From the NCBI GenBank assembly GCA_040878005.1, contig JBBDMW010000042.1, positions 7,312 through 71,311 on the forward strand: a DNA stretch of 64,000 bases, in the 5' to 3' direction. The stretch's first letter is position 1. Every line of letters begins with the position of its first letter. Source of the DNA: JBBDMW01 sp040878005 (GTDB lineage: Bacteria > Chloroflexota > Dehalococcoidia > Lucifugimonadales > Lucifugimonadaceae). Position numbers and translations under genes: made by a program. Shown here in pieces: positions 8,379-16,171 of the stretch. The notes beneath the pieces were generated by a model. The model did no database searches. It saw only the letters and a list, made by a program, of their open reading frames with translations, and was not told the origin of the DNA.

Positions 8379-8684
8379 TCAATCGTCGTCCAGGCCTGCC
8401 TGCATGAAGCCGGTAAATTCAGCGGTGGTTACGGCAGGAAGCGTGCAGGTAACCATTGTCCCGCGGGAACCCAGGTCCATGGCCACCCTGTACATGGCCC
8501 CCAGGTCCGGCGTTTCCAGTATGGTGGCGAAGTCATACTCGCCCATCAGTGCGAACTGGTCCAGCACGCGGCAGCCGGCATCCTCAACCTCTTCATTCAC
8601 CTCTATTATCCGCTCCGGGTAAGCCGCTACCCGGTCCCGGCCCCGCTCGGTCAACCTGGAAAGCATCATGAATAGTGGCATCAT
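8379..8684 (-). CDS. GYD-domain protein
   Basis: A 101-residue protein matching the small GYD family (ferredoxin-like alpha/beta fold). Seen are the opening PLFMMLSRLTERG, the helix RVAAYPERIIEVNEEVEDAGC, the signature FALMGEYDFATILETPD that gives the family its name (here GEYD), and a C-terminal helical part. Function is unknown; family members resemble dimeric alpha-beta-barrel proteins. It lies 36 bases downstream of a 37-residue membrane peptide gene on the same strand, and the two probably share a transcript. Confidence 0.8.
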   Translation of the reverse strand: MMPLFMMLSRLTERGRDRVAAYPERIIEVNEEVEDAGCRVLDQFALMGEYDFATILETPDLGAMYRVAMDLGSRGTMVTCTLPAVTTAEFTGFMQAGLDDD

Positions 8685-8720
8685 TAGCCCCCCCGGACAC
8701 TCAAAGACCTGAGGAACGGG

Positions 8721-8834
8721 TTACCCCACTCCCAGGAGAGAAATCACAACGGTCACACCTATCGAGATTATGAAACCGGCCGCGACGAGCGTCAGGGCAG
8801 CCAGTACCCTGGCATTTTGCTCTGCGCGATTCAT
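8721..8834 (-). CDS. 37-residue single-helix membrane peptide
   Basis: A short frame missed by length cut-offs. From the ATG at 8834 it reads MNRAEQNARVLAALTL, continues as a hydrophobic run of about 20 residues (VAAGFIISIGVTVVIS) and ends LLGVG at a TAA. An AGGTGG ribosome binding site sits eight bases before the start. A charged, polar N-terminus and one membrane helix fit a small membrane protein. It lies just upstream of the GYD gene in the same direction. No function can be assigned. Confidence 0.6.
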   Translation of the reverse strand: MNRAEQNARVLAALTLVAAGFIISIGVTVVISLLGVG

Positions 8835-9394
8835 GGCGTCACCACCTCATGCTCCTGGTAAACCGGGCGTCCAGCCTGCAAAGTGGAGGAGACGGGCGCG
8901 ATCAGCGACAAAGGTTGGGACTTGCCAGGCGCCCGGCGAGAGCCACCGGCGAAGGCCGGACATCATTTTCAACCTGCGCGGTAACGTAATGTCCCCGGGC
9001 ACCAGATCGGTACATAAAAGGTTGGATTCTTGTCACGAAGTCGCCGCGCCGTGGGGTACGGGCGCCAACCAGGGCGTTTAGGGGCAAAGCGATACCGCAC
9101 CTAATGTTTTTGAGAGTGCGTGCAATCAGGTTCCCCAACCAGGCGCAGCGGAACAATGGCTTACGACCTTCACAAGACCGGGAATGGCCACATGTGGCTT
9201 CAATGCGCGCCTCACTTCCAGACCAAGATGGGTCGCCCATTTAGGTGACATCACAACGGTCTCACGTATCAGTGTTATGTCTTCGTTCAGGTGACGCACC
9301 TTGCATGGATTACCCCTAGCTTGGGACACAAGCCCAACGCACTGGCTAAAAAAGGGATGACAGGCCGCCAGTTAAACTCAAGAAGGGGATTGCC
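8835..9394. other. 560-base intergenic region
   Basis: No frame here has both a ribosome binding site and a recognisable protein. Frames on the minus strand (for example 8902-9240) have odd composition and no start signal. The right end should hold the promoter of the small peptide gene at 9395, but no convincing -35/-10 pair was found. Otherwise I see nothing. Confidence 0.4.
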
Positions 9395-9607
9395 ATGGAA
9401 GTGCGGATGAACTACGAATCGCCGAGGCTGACGTCCTTCGGCAGGGTGTCGGCTCTCACCGCCAGCTCATTCAAGTGCACGGGTGGGTCCGACGCCTTCT
9501 ACGCCAGCCAGCGGACTGGCATCGAGCCAGCGGGCGGCGAGACCATCTACGACGAGACGACCGGTGAGGTCATCTCGAGCGACGAGTGCTCGCCGTTCAC
9601 GACGTAG
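9395..9607 (+). CDS. Small peptide with lasso-type leader motif (putative RiPP precursor)
   Basis: A 70-residue peptide with a good ribosome binding site (AGAAGGGG, seven bases before ATG). Its N-terminal third reads YESPRLTSFGRVSALT, an exact fit to the YxxPxLxxxGxxxxLT recognition motif known from lasso-peptide leaders. After it comes SSFKCTGGSDAF, then an acidic, Gly/Thr-rich stretch ending SSDECSPFTT. A related sequence lies 4 kb away (13604). No lasso cyclase, RRE protein or leader peptidase is in the window, and the presumed core has no Asp or Glu at positions 7-9, so a classical lasso peptide is unlikely. A strong terminator follows at once. It may be an orphan precursor matured by distant enzymes. 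Confidence 0.7.
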   Translation: MEVRMNYESPRLTSFGRVSALTASSFKCTGGSDAFYASQRTGIEPAGGETIYDETTGEVISSDECSPFTT

Positions 9608-9635
9608 TAGCGTCGGCTCTGGCAGGACGCAAAAC

Positions 9636-9670
9636 GAAACCGCCCCGGCCGTTCTGGCCGGGGCGGTTTC
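9636..9670. terminator. Bidirectional rho-independent terminator
   Basis: A perfect 15-base stem (GAAACCGCCCCGGCC, loop GTTCT, then its complement) lies between the small peptide gene and the convergent universal stress gene. GAAA and TTTC at the stem base act for both directions. Confidence 0.85.
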
Positions 9671-9685
9671 ACGTTAACCTGCTTA

Positions 9686-10621
9686 CTATCGCGCAGGAGG
9701 TATCACCAGCACAGGCACATCTGACGTCCTGACCACCTTGTCAGTGACGCTGCCGAGCGCCCACCTGTTGACTCCAGTCGCTCCCCTCGTGCTCATGACA
9801 ATGAGCGCGCCATCCGTTTGCTCCGCTTCCGTGACAATCCTTGCGGCCGGAGCACCCACAGGAGTAAACGCCGTTGCTGTCAGACCGGCCTGCTCCGCCA
9901 TGTCCAAGAATGGATCGAGGTAATCCCTGGCCTGTTGCCGCTCCGCCAGTGCACCGTGAGCACCGGCGTACGTCTCCCAGCCAAGGCCCGTGGTTCCAAA
10001 CCCTTGTGAATGAGCCACACGAATGAACGCCACACTGGCGTTACACGCCCTGGCAAGTTCCAGCCCCGGCTCCACTGCCCTTTCGCTGAGGCTGGAGCCA
10101 TCCAGTGGCACAACGACCACCTCTGGGGCGGCCCCCCGGTCACGGAATACGGTGGGGCTTCGCGGATACACCACCAGCACCGGAATGCGGGATGAGTGCA
10201 GCACTCTGTCAGTGACGCTGCCAAGTATGCCTCTCACAGGCGCACGCTCCCGGTGCGTCGCCATAGCAATCACATCGGCGCCAAGCTCCTCGGCCTTGCT
10301 TACGATATGTTCGGCAGGCGATCCTACAGAAACGTGGGCGATTATGCTTTGTGGCCCGTCGGATGACAGGCGGCGCTTCGCACCTTCTACATACCGGGTT
10401 GCCTGATCAACCGACCGGTCCGCCACTCCCGGTCCCGGACCAGGCGGCGGCTGTTCAAGGTATCGCTCCCCGGTGGGCGATGAGCGTTGCAGCTCAGCAG
10501 GATTCACAACCGCCAGCAGTCCCACCTCTGCATCAAGCCGCGAACCGAGGCCAGCCGCCCACGATCCGACCATCTCGGTGCTCTCGGAGCCATCGAGTGG
10601 CACGAGCATCTTTTTAAACAT
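9686..10621 (-). CDS. Universal stress protein with two UspA domains
   Basis: A tandem UspA protein of 311 residues. Domain 1 begins KKMLVPLDGSES and ends with the nucleotide-binding loop GILGSVTDRVLHSS and VLVVYP; domain 2 begins VVVPLDGSSLSERA and ends with ALGSVTDKVVRTS and VLVIPP. Both loops keep the Gly-Ser pattern of ATP-binding Usp proteins. The ATG at 10621 follows AGGGAGGG; an upstream in-frame start at 10660 would add 13 unrelated residues. It ends against a shared terminator. Such proteins are linked to starvation and energy stress; the particular role is unknown. Confidence 0.9.
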   Translation of the reverse strand: MFKKMLVPLDGSESTEMVGSWAAGLGSRLDAEVGLLAVVNPAELQRSSPTGERYLEQPPPGPGPGVADRSVDQATRYVEGAKRRLSSDGPQSIIAHVSVGSPAEHIVSKAEELGADVIAMATHRERAPVRGILGSVTDRVLHSSRIPVLVVYPRSPTVFRDRGAAPEVVVVPLDGSSLSERAVEPGLELARACNASVAFIRVAHSQGFGTTGLGWETYAGAHGALAERQQARDYLDPFLDMAEQAGLTATAFTPVGAPAARIVTEAEQTDGALIVMSTRGATGVNRWALGSVTDKVVRTSDVPVLVIPPAR

Positions 10622-10728
10622 GGGCCAATCCCTCCCTGCGCAGCCGCCAGTTGTTTTCACATAATGCTCTGCCTACCACCCTAACCACGGCGGGACAGCG
10701 TGCAAACACCCGAACGTACAGACTGCGA

Positions 10729-11025
10729 TCACGAAGAGTGCCCGGTATGTCCATGGCCGGTTAGCCAGCACTCAGGCAATACATCCAAGTCGATCTCATA
10801 AACCAAGGCAATCGCCGCACAACCTGTTTCTGTCGGTATGCAGTTCAACGCGCCACCAATCTCGCAGTTGTGAAATTTTTCGCGAGCCAAACCGCCTCCT
10901 AGCGCGTCTTTATTAGTATCGGTCAGAAAAGCAAGACACCATGCGCATGAGCAAAACAGGCAGCGCCTGACCACGCTGGCGATGGCAGCGGTGTCGCTAC
11001 CGTACTCTTGCCCAGTGTTCGCCAT
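10729..11025 (-). CDS. Possible small cysteine-rich protein (doubtful)
   Basis: An open frame of 98 codons in an otherwise empty 690-base region. It has nine Cys, with CLFCSCAWC near residue 22 and NCEIGGALNC near 57. A TTG start at 10890, four bases after a perfect AGGAGG, would give a 53-residue peptide MAREKFHNCEIGGALNC and on, ending in a His/Gly tail HGHTGH. The longer ATG start at 11025 has no ribosome binding site. No family is recognised. It could be a chance frame. Confidence 0.25.
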   Translation of the reverse strand: MANTGQEYGSDTAAIASVVRRCLFCSCAWCLAFLTDTNKDALGGGLAREKFHNCEIGGALNCIPTETGCAAIALVYEIDLDVLPECWLTGHGHTGHSS

Positions 11026-11316
11026 GCTCGTGCAGCGGAAGGTGCAGAACGGACAACGCCGCTTGACGAAGGGTCAGTATTGCGGTCTTCACCCTTGATA
11101 GGCCGGGGCCCGGCGGCAGATTGAAGAAGCCTCCGCCAATTTTGGCAGTCAGATATGAGATGCTTCATGCCATCGAATATGGGAGCGTTGGTTATGGCGT
11201 GTCAGATCCGAACACTTTGATACGGCGTAGTCCCTGCAACAACTCAGATACCTTGGAGTCTCACGACATATCAGATATTAACGCTGACTATTAGCTTTGA
11301 GAATGAGGGATCAGCA
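11026..11316. other. Intergenic, becoming A+T-rich
   Basis: No gene recognised. Composition turns clearly more A+T-rich than the flanks from about 11160, continuing into the next gene. The promoter for the gene at 11317 should be here. Confidence 0.4.
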
Positions 11317-12018
11317 ATGATGCAGAAAAAGCATAAAACTCTGATGCCAAGACTAATTGCTGTTGTTGCAGTTATGTTCATGGCGATACTCATAGTAGAT
11401 AAATTGCGATCTCAAGGCGATCCCGTCAATCATCTTGAAGTGACTAATGGTGACGATCCTTTTGTCTCAGATTTTGGATATGGATTTGGGGCTGAGCCGA
11501 CCAATGTCCAAGGTGTTGTAAATAGAGTCCACGCCATAGTGGTGGCGAGGGTTGCCTCTTTCAACGGAAGCCGTATTGAAGGCCCATACGTCGACGGCGA
11601 GTTGACTGAAGCGCCAACGCCAGTTCCAGGCGAGCCTCCAATCGCTATGGAATCCGGATACTTCTCGTTCAATATAGAAAAGGTTCTGCTTGATGACGGT
11701 TTCATTGACGATGCGCCTGTCTTCAGAGGCGTGCCTGAAGAAGATCACATTTTCAACCCAGATGTGGGTGAGAGATACGTCCTCGCCCTTCTCCGAAACC
11801 CCGACGACGAGTCATATGGCGCGGTGCCGTCTTTCGGGATGATTGAACTGAATGACGGAAAGGCGACTCGACGAGATGGGTCTGCACCTCCATTTGAGGG
11901 GCCAACGGACGAGGAAGCGCTGATCGAGGCGTTTGAAGATGCGGTCGAGGTCCGAAGGCACGTTCCCATAGGAGAATGGAATGAGCCCTATGCCGACCTC
12001 CCTCGCACCGCTGAATGA
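11317..12018 (+). CDS. Exported or membrane-anchored protein of unknown function
   Basis: A 233-residue protein with a basic N-terminus (MMQKKHKTLMPR) and one hydrophobic segment, LIAVVAVMFMAILIV (residues 13-27), probably a signal anchor. The rest is acidic and polar, with VVNRVHAIVVARVASF and GYFSFNIEKVLLDDGF suggesting a beta-rich extracellular domain, and a C-terminal helix rich in Glu and Asp. No family is recognised. ATG follows GAGGGATC. The first 150 bases run near 40% G+C, well below the neighbours, a hint of recent acquisition. No operon partner is visible. Confidence 0.65.
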   Translation: MMQKKHKTLMPRLIAVVAVMFMAILIVDKLRSQGDPVNHLEVTNGDDPFVSDFGYGFGAEPTNVQGVVNRVHAIVVARVASFNGSRIEGPYVDGELTEAPTPVPGEPPIAMESGYFSFNIEKVLLDDGFIDDAPVFRGVPEEDHIFNPDVGERYVLALLRNPDDESYGAVPSFGMIELNDGKATRRDGSAPPFEGPTDEEALIEAFEDAVEVRRHVPIGEWNEPYADLPRTAE

Positions 12019-12152
12019 TGCCGGGGCGCTTGAGCAATCTAGCAATCTGCCGAGTTTGACCCATCCATGCTGCCGACGCTTCGGTCACTCCATGTGCCAC
12101 ATTAGAGCCGCAGACTAAGCGATCGATTTTTAGCCAACTTACCGGCCCGTCC

Positions 12153-12662
12153 TCAGAACCCCGGGTTCATGTAGCGCTGTGGCGTCAGAGACCTTGGCGG
12201 CACGAGGATAGAGGTCGGCGTCGCTGATATGGGCCGAGACTGTGTCCACTGTGGGACACGGGTCTCCGCCTGTTCACTGGCCGGCCCAGGCGTTGGAGAC
12301 ACGCCAGGAGAGACTGGAGGCTGTGGCACCGAAGTGGGGTCGACAATTTCCACGGCCACCAGGGTTGACGCAGTGGGCGGCAGAACTGTAGGCAAAGGTG
12401 CAGTCATTGGCGTCACCGGCTCATGTGTGGGAGTAGCGGTCGAGGCGGACGGTTCTGGCGTCGTAACATCAAGTTCCGTGGGGGCCGATGTCGCCGTCAT
12501 CGCGGTGGCAAGCCCCGCGCCTCCACCCATGTCGTTTCCATTTCCCCCGCCACTAGTTGCCAATTGCATCACAACAACAGCAACCACCGCTCCCAGAGCT
12601 ACGAATATGGCCACCAGCACAAAGTCCGGCCGCCTGCTCCACATACGCCTCAGCATCATCAC
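12153..12662 (-). CDS. Membrane-anchored Pro/Thr-rich protein
   Basis: A 169-residue protein with a basic start (MLRRMWSRRPD), a membrane helix FVLVAIFVALGAVVAVVV (residues 14-31), a Gly-rich turn and then about 110 residues dominated by Pro, Thr, Ser and Ala. This looks like an extracellular low-complexity stalk, perhaps glycosylated; no folded domain follows. No family can be named. The low-complexity tail makes the coding call less certain, but the helix with basic flank argues for a real protein. Confidence 0.55.
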   Translation of the reverse strand: MMMLRRMWSRRPDFVLVAIFVALGAVVAVVVMQLATSGGGNGNDMGGGAGLATAMTATSAPTELDVTTPEPSASTATPTHEPVTPMTAPLPTVLPPTASTLVAVEIVDPTSVPQPPVSPGVSPTPGPASEQAETRVPQWTQSRPISATPTSILVPPRSLTPQRYMNPGF

Positions 12663-12955
12663 GTCCCACTGCCCGGTTGGCGGCTTACGGTGCCCCCTGG
12701 CATTTCGTCACCGGTTCACACACCGGCCGGCCGGCCACACCTGCTTCATCATCTCCAGCAGGCTGATTTGACCATGAGTATTGCCTGGAGGCGAGGGAGA
12801 AGCGTTGTGGTTTAGTAACAACCGCTGCGAGATCATGGCCCATGGCGATGCAGCGAAACGTGTGGAGATTGGCGAACGCTCGACACGCGGGGTATCGTCC
12901 AGCTACAAGGGCTAGATTCTCCAGTCCCTGGCGCAACTATCAGGGGTGTCCAAAT

Positions 12956-13462
12956 ATGACAGACGGTTTGATCAGAGGCGAGGTCACAGTTATCCGCCCG
13001 TTGGTATCCACTGATGTCGATCTCATGATCGCGTGGTTCTCCGACCCGGAGGTGTACCGGTGGTGGGATGGCTATCCCAAGTCACGTGAGGAAGTTGAAA
13101 AGGAGTTCGCCGGGGGCCGCGACTCCGACATGGAGCCGTTCATCATTGAAGCCAATGGCGAACCCATCGGCTATATCCAGTACTGGATAGAAACCGACTC
13201 CTCTGGCGGTATCGACATGTTCCTGGTGCCGTCTGCGCGCGAGCAGGGGCTCGGTCCTGACGCAGCACGGGCCATGGTCCGCTACCTGACAGGCGAATTG
13301 AGATGGCGGCGCGTCACAGTTGACCCTGCGATGGGCAATGCCCGAGCGATACGCGCATGGTCCAAGGCGGGTTTCATAGCAGAACGGGAAATGCCAGACC
13401 ACCCTGACGGCCCGGCTCTCCTGATGGCCATCGAGGCAACAGGTGAGGTGGAACCGGGTTAA
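12956..13462 (+). CDS. GNAT acetyltransferase, AAC(6')-like
   Basis: A 168-residue GNAT protein. The N-terminus GEVTVIRPLVSTDVDLMIAW and PEVYRWWDG match the family of aminoglycoside 6'-N-acetyltransferases and siderophore-type acetylases; PIGYIQYW (beta 4) and the acetyl-CoA loop SAREQGLGPDAARAMV (motif A, about residues 92-107) follow, then NARAIRAWSKAGF (motif B). ATG at 12956 is preceded by AGGGGT; an upstream in-frame ATG at 12842 would add 38 unrelated residues. The natural substrate is unknown; antibiotic modification is only one possibility. Confidence 0.8.
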   Translation: MTDGLIRGEVTVIRPLVSTDVDLMIAWFSDPEVYRWWDGYPKSREEVEKEFAGGRDSDMEPFIIEANGEPIGYIQYWIETDSSGGIDMFLVPSAREQGLGPDAARAMVRYLTGELRWRRVTVDPAMGNARAIRAWSKAGFIAEREMPDHPDGPALLMAIEATGEVEPG

Positions 13463-13603
13463 CGGCTCGTAACCTGCATATCCAGCCCGTTACCACTTTC
13501 GTCCCAAATTAAGACTGCAACTACAACACAATGAGCAGCGATACTCCCAACTGGGCGTGGGAAGATCCCGGAAGTACAAGCAAAGGTGAGGTCAGTCACC
13601 AAC

Positions 13604-13824
13604 TTGTCCACAAAAAGTTGTATTTATGAGACCCCGATCCTGATGGTACGCGGCAGCATGAATGCCCTCACCACCAGCGCCTTCGAATGCATCGGCGGAT
13701 CAAGTGCCGTTGACGCCGAAACACGAGTCAGCGCCGTATTTCCAGACGGAGAGGAGCAGGCTTCAGCCTTTCGACAGCCGAAGAAGTGTTCGATACGGAT
13801 CACTGCCAGGCATTCGTCAGATAG
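13604..13824 (+). pseudogene. Second lasso-leader-like peptide, frameshifted
   Basis: Homologous to the peptide at 9395. From a TTG at 13604 (after AGGTGAGG) it reads seven residues, then YETPILMVRGSMNALT, an exact YxxPxLxxxGxxxxLT match, then TSAFECIGGSSAVDAETR. The intact peptide has SSFKCTGGSDAFYASQR here, so F-C-GGS-A and a trailing R are shared. The C-terminus matches only after a frame change near 13771: TAEEVFDTDHCQAF and stop at 13822, against TTGEVISSDECSPF. One inserted base would restore it. Read straight through, the frame runs to 13843 with an unrelated tail. An earlier GTG start at 13586 is possible. Either a decayed copy or an assembly error. Confidence 0.6.
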
Positions 13825-13849
13825 GCCTGGCGGCACAACTTAGATAGAT

Positions 13850-13880
13850 GTGCGGCGACCAATACCTCCAGTCGCCGCAC
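13850..13880 (+). terminator. Hairpin after the second small peptide
   Basis: A perfect 10-base stem, GTGCGGCGAC (13850-13859) with GTCGCCGCAC (13871-13880), begins 25 bases after the stop at 13824. It has no T-run. Its position supports the peptide gene ending at 13824 rather than at 13843. Confidence 0.55.
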
Positions 13881-13890
13881 ACCCCTGAGA

Positions 13891-14017
13891 GATACCCGGA
13901 CCGGTACTGGCCATCCCTCCAGGACTCTACCTTCACGCACGGAATTCCCCTCCCGCGCTACGGTAGGACCCGGTCCGGGTATCTTCCTGTCTACCATCGT
14001 CAGAAAGTTATTCTGAC
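13891..14017. repeat. Nested inverted repeats, possible structured RNA or small element
   Basis: A perfect 14-base inverted repeat, GATACCCGGACCGG (13891-13904) and CCGGTCCGGGTATC (13970-13983), encloses 65 bases with a weaker inner pairing (CTACC with GGTAG). It is followed by GTCAGAA-5-TTCTGAC (13999-14017). An open frame of 74 codons crosses the area but has no start signal. It may be a structured RNA, an inverted-repeat element or tandem transcription stops. Confidence 0.5.
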
Positions 14018-14141
14018 AGTCAACGGTCATTTTGACATCGTCCCCGCGGAGTACCGCGTGGGCGTCCAATGACGTAGAAAATATCATCCGTCCGGCGCCA
14101 CTCCCATCACTCACTCCGACCCCCACCCGGACGCTTAAAGG

Positions 14142-16166
14142 CTACGCGACCCTCTTGCGACGGTTGGACAGGTAGTCCACGAGCACATAATCGCCCAATT
14201 GATGCGGCGAAGTAAAGAATGCTCGTCCCCGGTTTATGCGAGTTACGTAATCTATGAACTCCGCCAAGTATGGCGTGCGCTCCAGCATGAAGGTGTTGAT
14301 GGTTATGCCGGCCGACGTGCAGCGCTTCACCTCTAAGAGCGTCTCAGTAATGGTGCGGCGCGCCGGCGGGTAGTTGAAATACGGGTACCCCTGCTCGATA
14401 TGCGCGGTTGGCTCACCATCTGTCACCATGATGACCTGGCGGGTTCCCGCCCGCTCCTTGGACAGGATACGACGTGCCAGCATCAGAGCGTGGTGCATGT
14501 TGGTTCCCTGGAGCCACATGTTTGGGGTTGCGGCAGGAAGATCACGCGCCTTTATCTCTTCGGCGTGGTCTGAGAAGCCAACGATGAACAGCCGGTCCCT
14601 GGGGAACTGCCCCTGTATAAGGGACTGCAGGGCCATGGCGACCTTCTTAGCGCCCGACCAGCGGTCGCCGTTAACCATTGAGCTACTCTGGTCCAGGAGC
14701 AGGACGGTGGCAGCGCTTACCGTATGCTCCATGCGGTCCACCTCGAAGTCGCCCAGTTCAAACTGCACAGGCGTCCCCCGGCCGCGGCGGGTCACAGCAT
14801 TCATCAGCGACCGGTTCAGGTTCGGCTCGAACGCCTCTCCCAACTCGTAGAGCTTTGTGTCCCCCGTGGGCTCGCCGCCGGTTCCCACTGATGCAGTGCG
14901 GTGACCGCCAATGTTGGCCCGGCCCAGCCGTCCGAAAACCTCTTTGAGCGCTTTGTCTGCAAGCTTGCGGATGGCGCGCGGCGTGATCTCCCATCGGTCA
15001 CCCTTGCGCTGGGCATAGCCCATCTCCTCGAGCTTTTCAGCGATTTCCTTGAGCTGATCCACGGCTTCACCTGACCCCGGGCCGATCATCTGGTCAAGCT
15101 CCTCCGGGTTCAGGCTGTTGAGGTCTCCGCTGCGTGCAGCCTCCTGGAGGGAGCGCTCCATCGAGTCCATCTGCTGAAGGTCACCCATAAGGTTCATGGC
15201 AGCGTCAAGTGTCAGCGATTCCTGGCCCATGAACGGATACTGGCGAGCGAGATCACTGGGCGGCCGCAGTGCCTGCATGAGTGCGCCCAGTTCAGCCATT
15301 TCCCGCAGCGTCTCCTCGTCGAGTGATTCGGCAAGCGCCTCCATGAGCTGCTGCCGCTCTTCCGGCGACATTCCAGCCATGAGCGACTGCATCTGCGCCA
15401 TCTGCTGCTGCATACGGTCCAACAACTCGTCCAGGCTTTGGGGCGGGTCATCGCCAAAGTACTGTCCGAAGCGGTCCATGAACTGCTGGAAGTCAGGCTC
15501 TTCGCCATTGAGCTTCTGGCGCAACATCTCGTTCAGGTTGCGCATCATCTCCCGCATTGCGCTCTGCTGTTGCTGGTCCATGTTCTGGAGAGATTCAGCC
15601 GCTTGTTTCGCCACATTGCTGACCATCTGCCGCCTGAGCATGTCCAACAACTCGTTGAACTCGTCCCTGGCCGTATCGTCAATAAAATCGTGGTCTGTCA
15701 GCTCACGAACGGAGCCGCCAACGCTGTCTGGCAGGGAGTCCAGCTTGTTGACGGTGTCGTCCGCGCGTTTGCGCACCAGGTCCATCATGCTGGACAACTG
15801 CTCGCGCTCCTCCGGCGCAACCTGTTCAAGCCTTTCCTGGGCTTCACTTACACTTCGCTCAGCACCGCCGCGCTCATGGTCGATGACGCTGTCCATGCGC
15901 TCCCGCAGGTCATCCATGACCGAGTCCAGGTCATATTGCTGCGTGCGCTGGCTACGCTGTTCGCGTAGGCGTTGCATCAGGTCTTGCAGGCCCGGCATTT
16001 TCTGGTCTTCCGGACCGTGCATGCCCCTGCGGAACAGGTCGCGCAGGGCACGCTCAAGATCCCCATGCTCAAAAAGCCTCTCTGATATCTCGTCCAGCAG
16101 TTCTTCGCCGCCGGGAGCAAAGGGGTTCTGCGTGCCGTCCCAGCGTGAGTATCGGTAGTGGATCAT
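14142..16166 (-). CDS. VWA-domain protein, partner of the AAA+ ATPase upstream
   Basis: A protein of about 674 residues. The N-terminal 400 residues are charged, helical and rich in Gln, Met, Glu and Leu, with coiled-coil character. The C-terminal third holds a von Willebrand A domain with the metal-binding MIDAS sequence LLLDQSSSM (DxSxS), a later Thr in GTNMHHALM and VTDGEPTAH. This is the arrangement of chelatase-like VWA subunits, which work with a MoxR/ChlI-type ATPase. ATG at 16166 follows GAGAGGA; a longer start at 16211 overlaps the upstream gene. It starts five bases after the ATPase stop, so the two form an operon. The client is unknown. Confidence 0.85.
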   Translation of the reverse strand: MIHYRYSRWDGTQNPFAPGGEELLDEISERLFEHGDLERALRDLFRRGMHGPEDQKMPGLQDLMQRLREQRSQRTQQYDLDSVMDDLRERMDSVIDHERGGAERSVSEAQERLEQVAPEEREQLSSMMDLVRKRADDTVNKLDSLPDSVGGSVRELTDHDFIDDTARDEFNELLDMLRRQMVSNVAKQAAESLQNMDQQQQSAMREMMRNLNEMLRQKLNGEEPDFQQFMDRFGQYFGDDPPQSLDELLDRMQQQMAQMQSLMAGMSPEERQQLMEALAESLDEETLREMAELGALMQALRPPSDLARQYPFMGQESLTLDAAMNLMGDLQQMDSMERSLQEAARSGDLNSLNPEELDQMIGPGSGEAVDQLKEIAEKLEEMGYAQRKGDRWEITPRAIRKLADKALKEVFGRLGRANIGGHRTASVGTGGEPTGDTKLYELGEAFEPNLNRSLMNAVTRRGRGTPVQFELGDFEVDRMEHTVSAATVLLLDQSSSMVNGDRWSGAKKVAMALQSLIQGQFPRDRLFIVGFSDHAEEIKARDLPAATPNMWLQGTNMHHALMLARRILSKERAGTRQVIMVTDGEPTAHIEQGYPYFNYPPARRTITETLLEVKRCTSAGITINTFMLERTPYLAEFIDYVTRINRGRAFFTSPHQLGDYVLVDYLSNRRKRVA

Positions 16167-16171
16167 CAGAG

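Noticed and set aside
8902..9240. 112-codon minus-strand frame
   Set aside because: No ribosome binding site, Arg/Cys-rich composition, no recognisable family.
12685..12936. 83-codon minus-strand frame between the Pro-rich protein and the GNAT gene
   Set aside because: No start signal and no family; likely chance.
13848..14072. 74-codon plus-strand frame
   Set aside because: It runs through several perfect hairpins and has no ribosome binding site; structured non-coding DNA is more likely.
15196..16158. 320-codon plus-strand frame opposite the VWA gene
   Set aside because: Ser/Arg/Cys-rich antisense shadow of a G+C-rich helical gene; no start signal or family.
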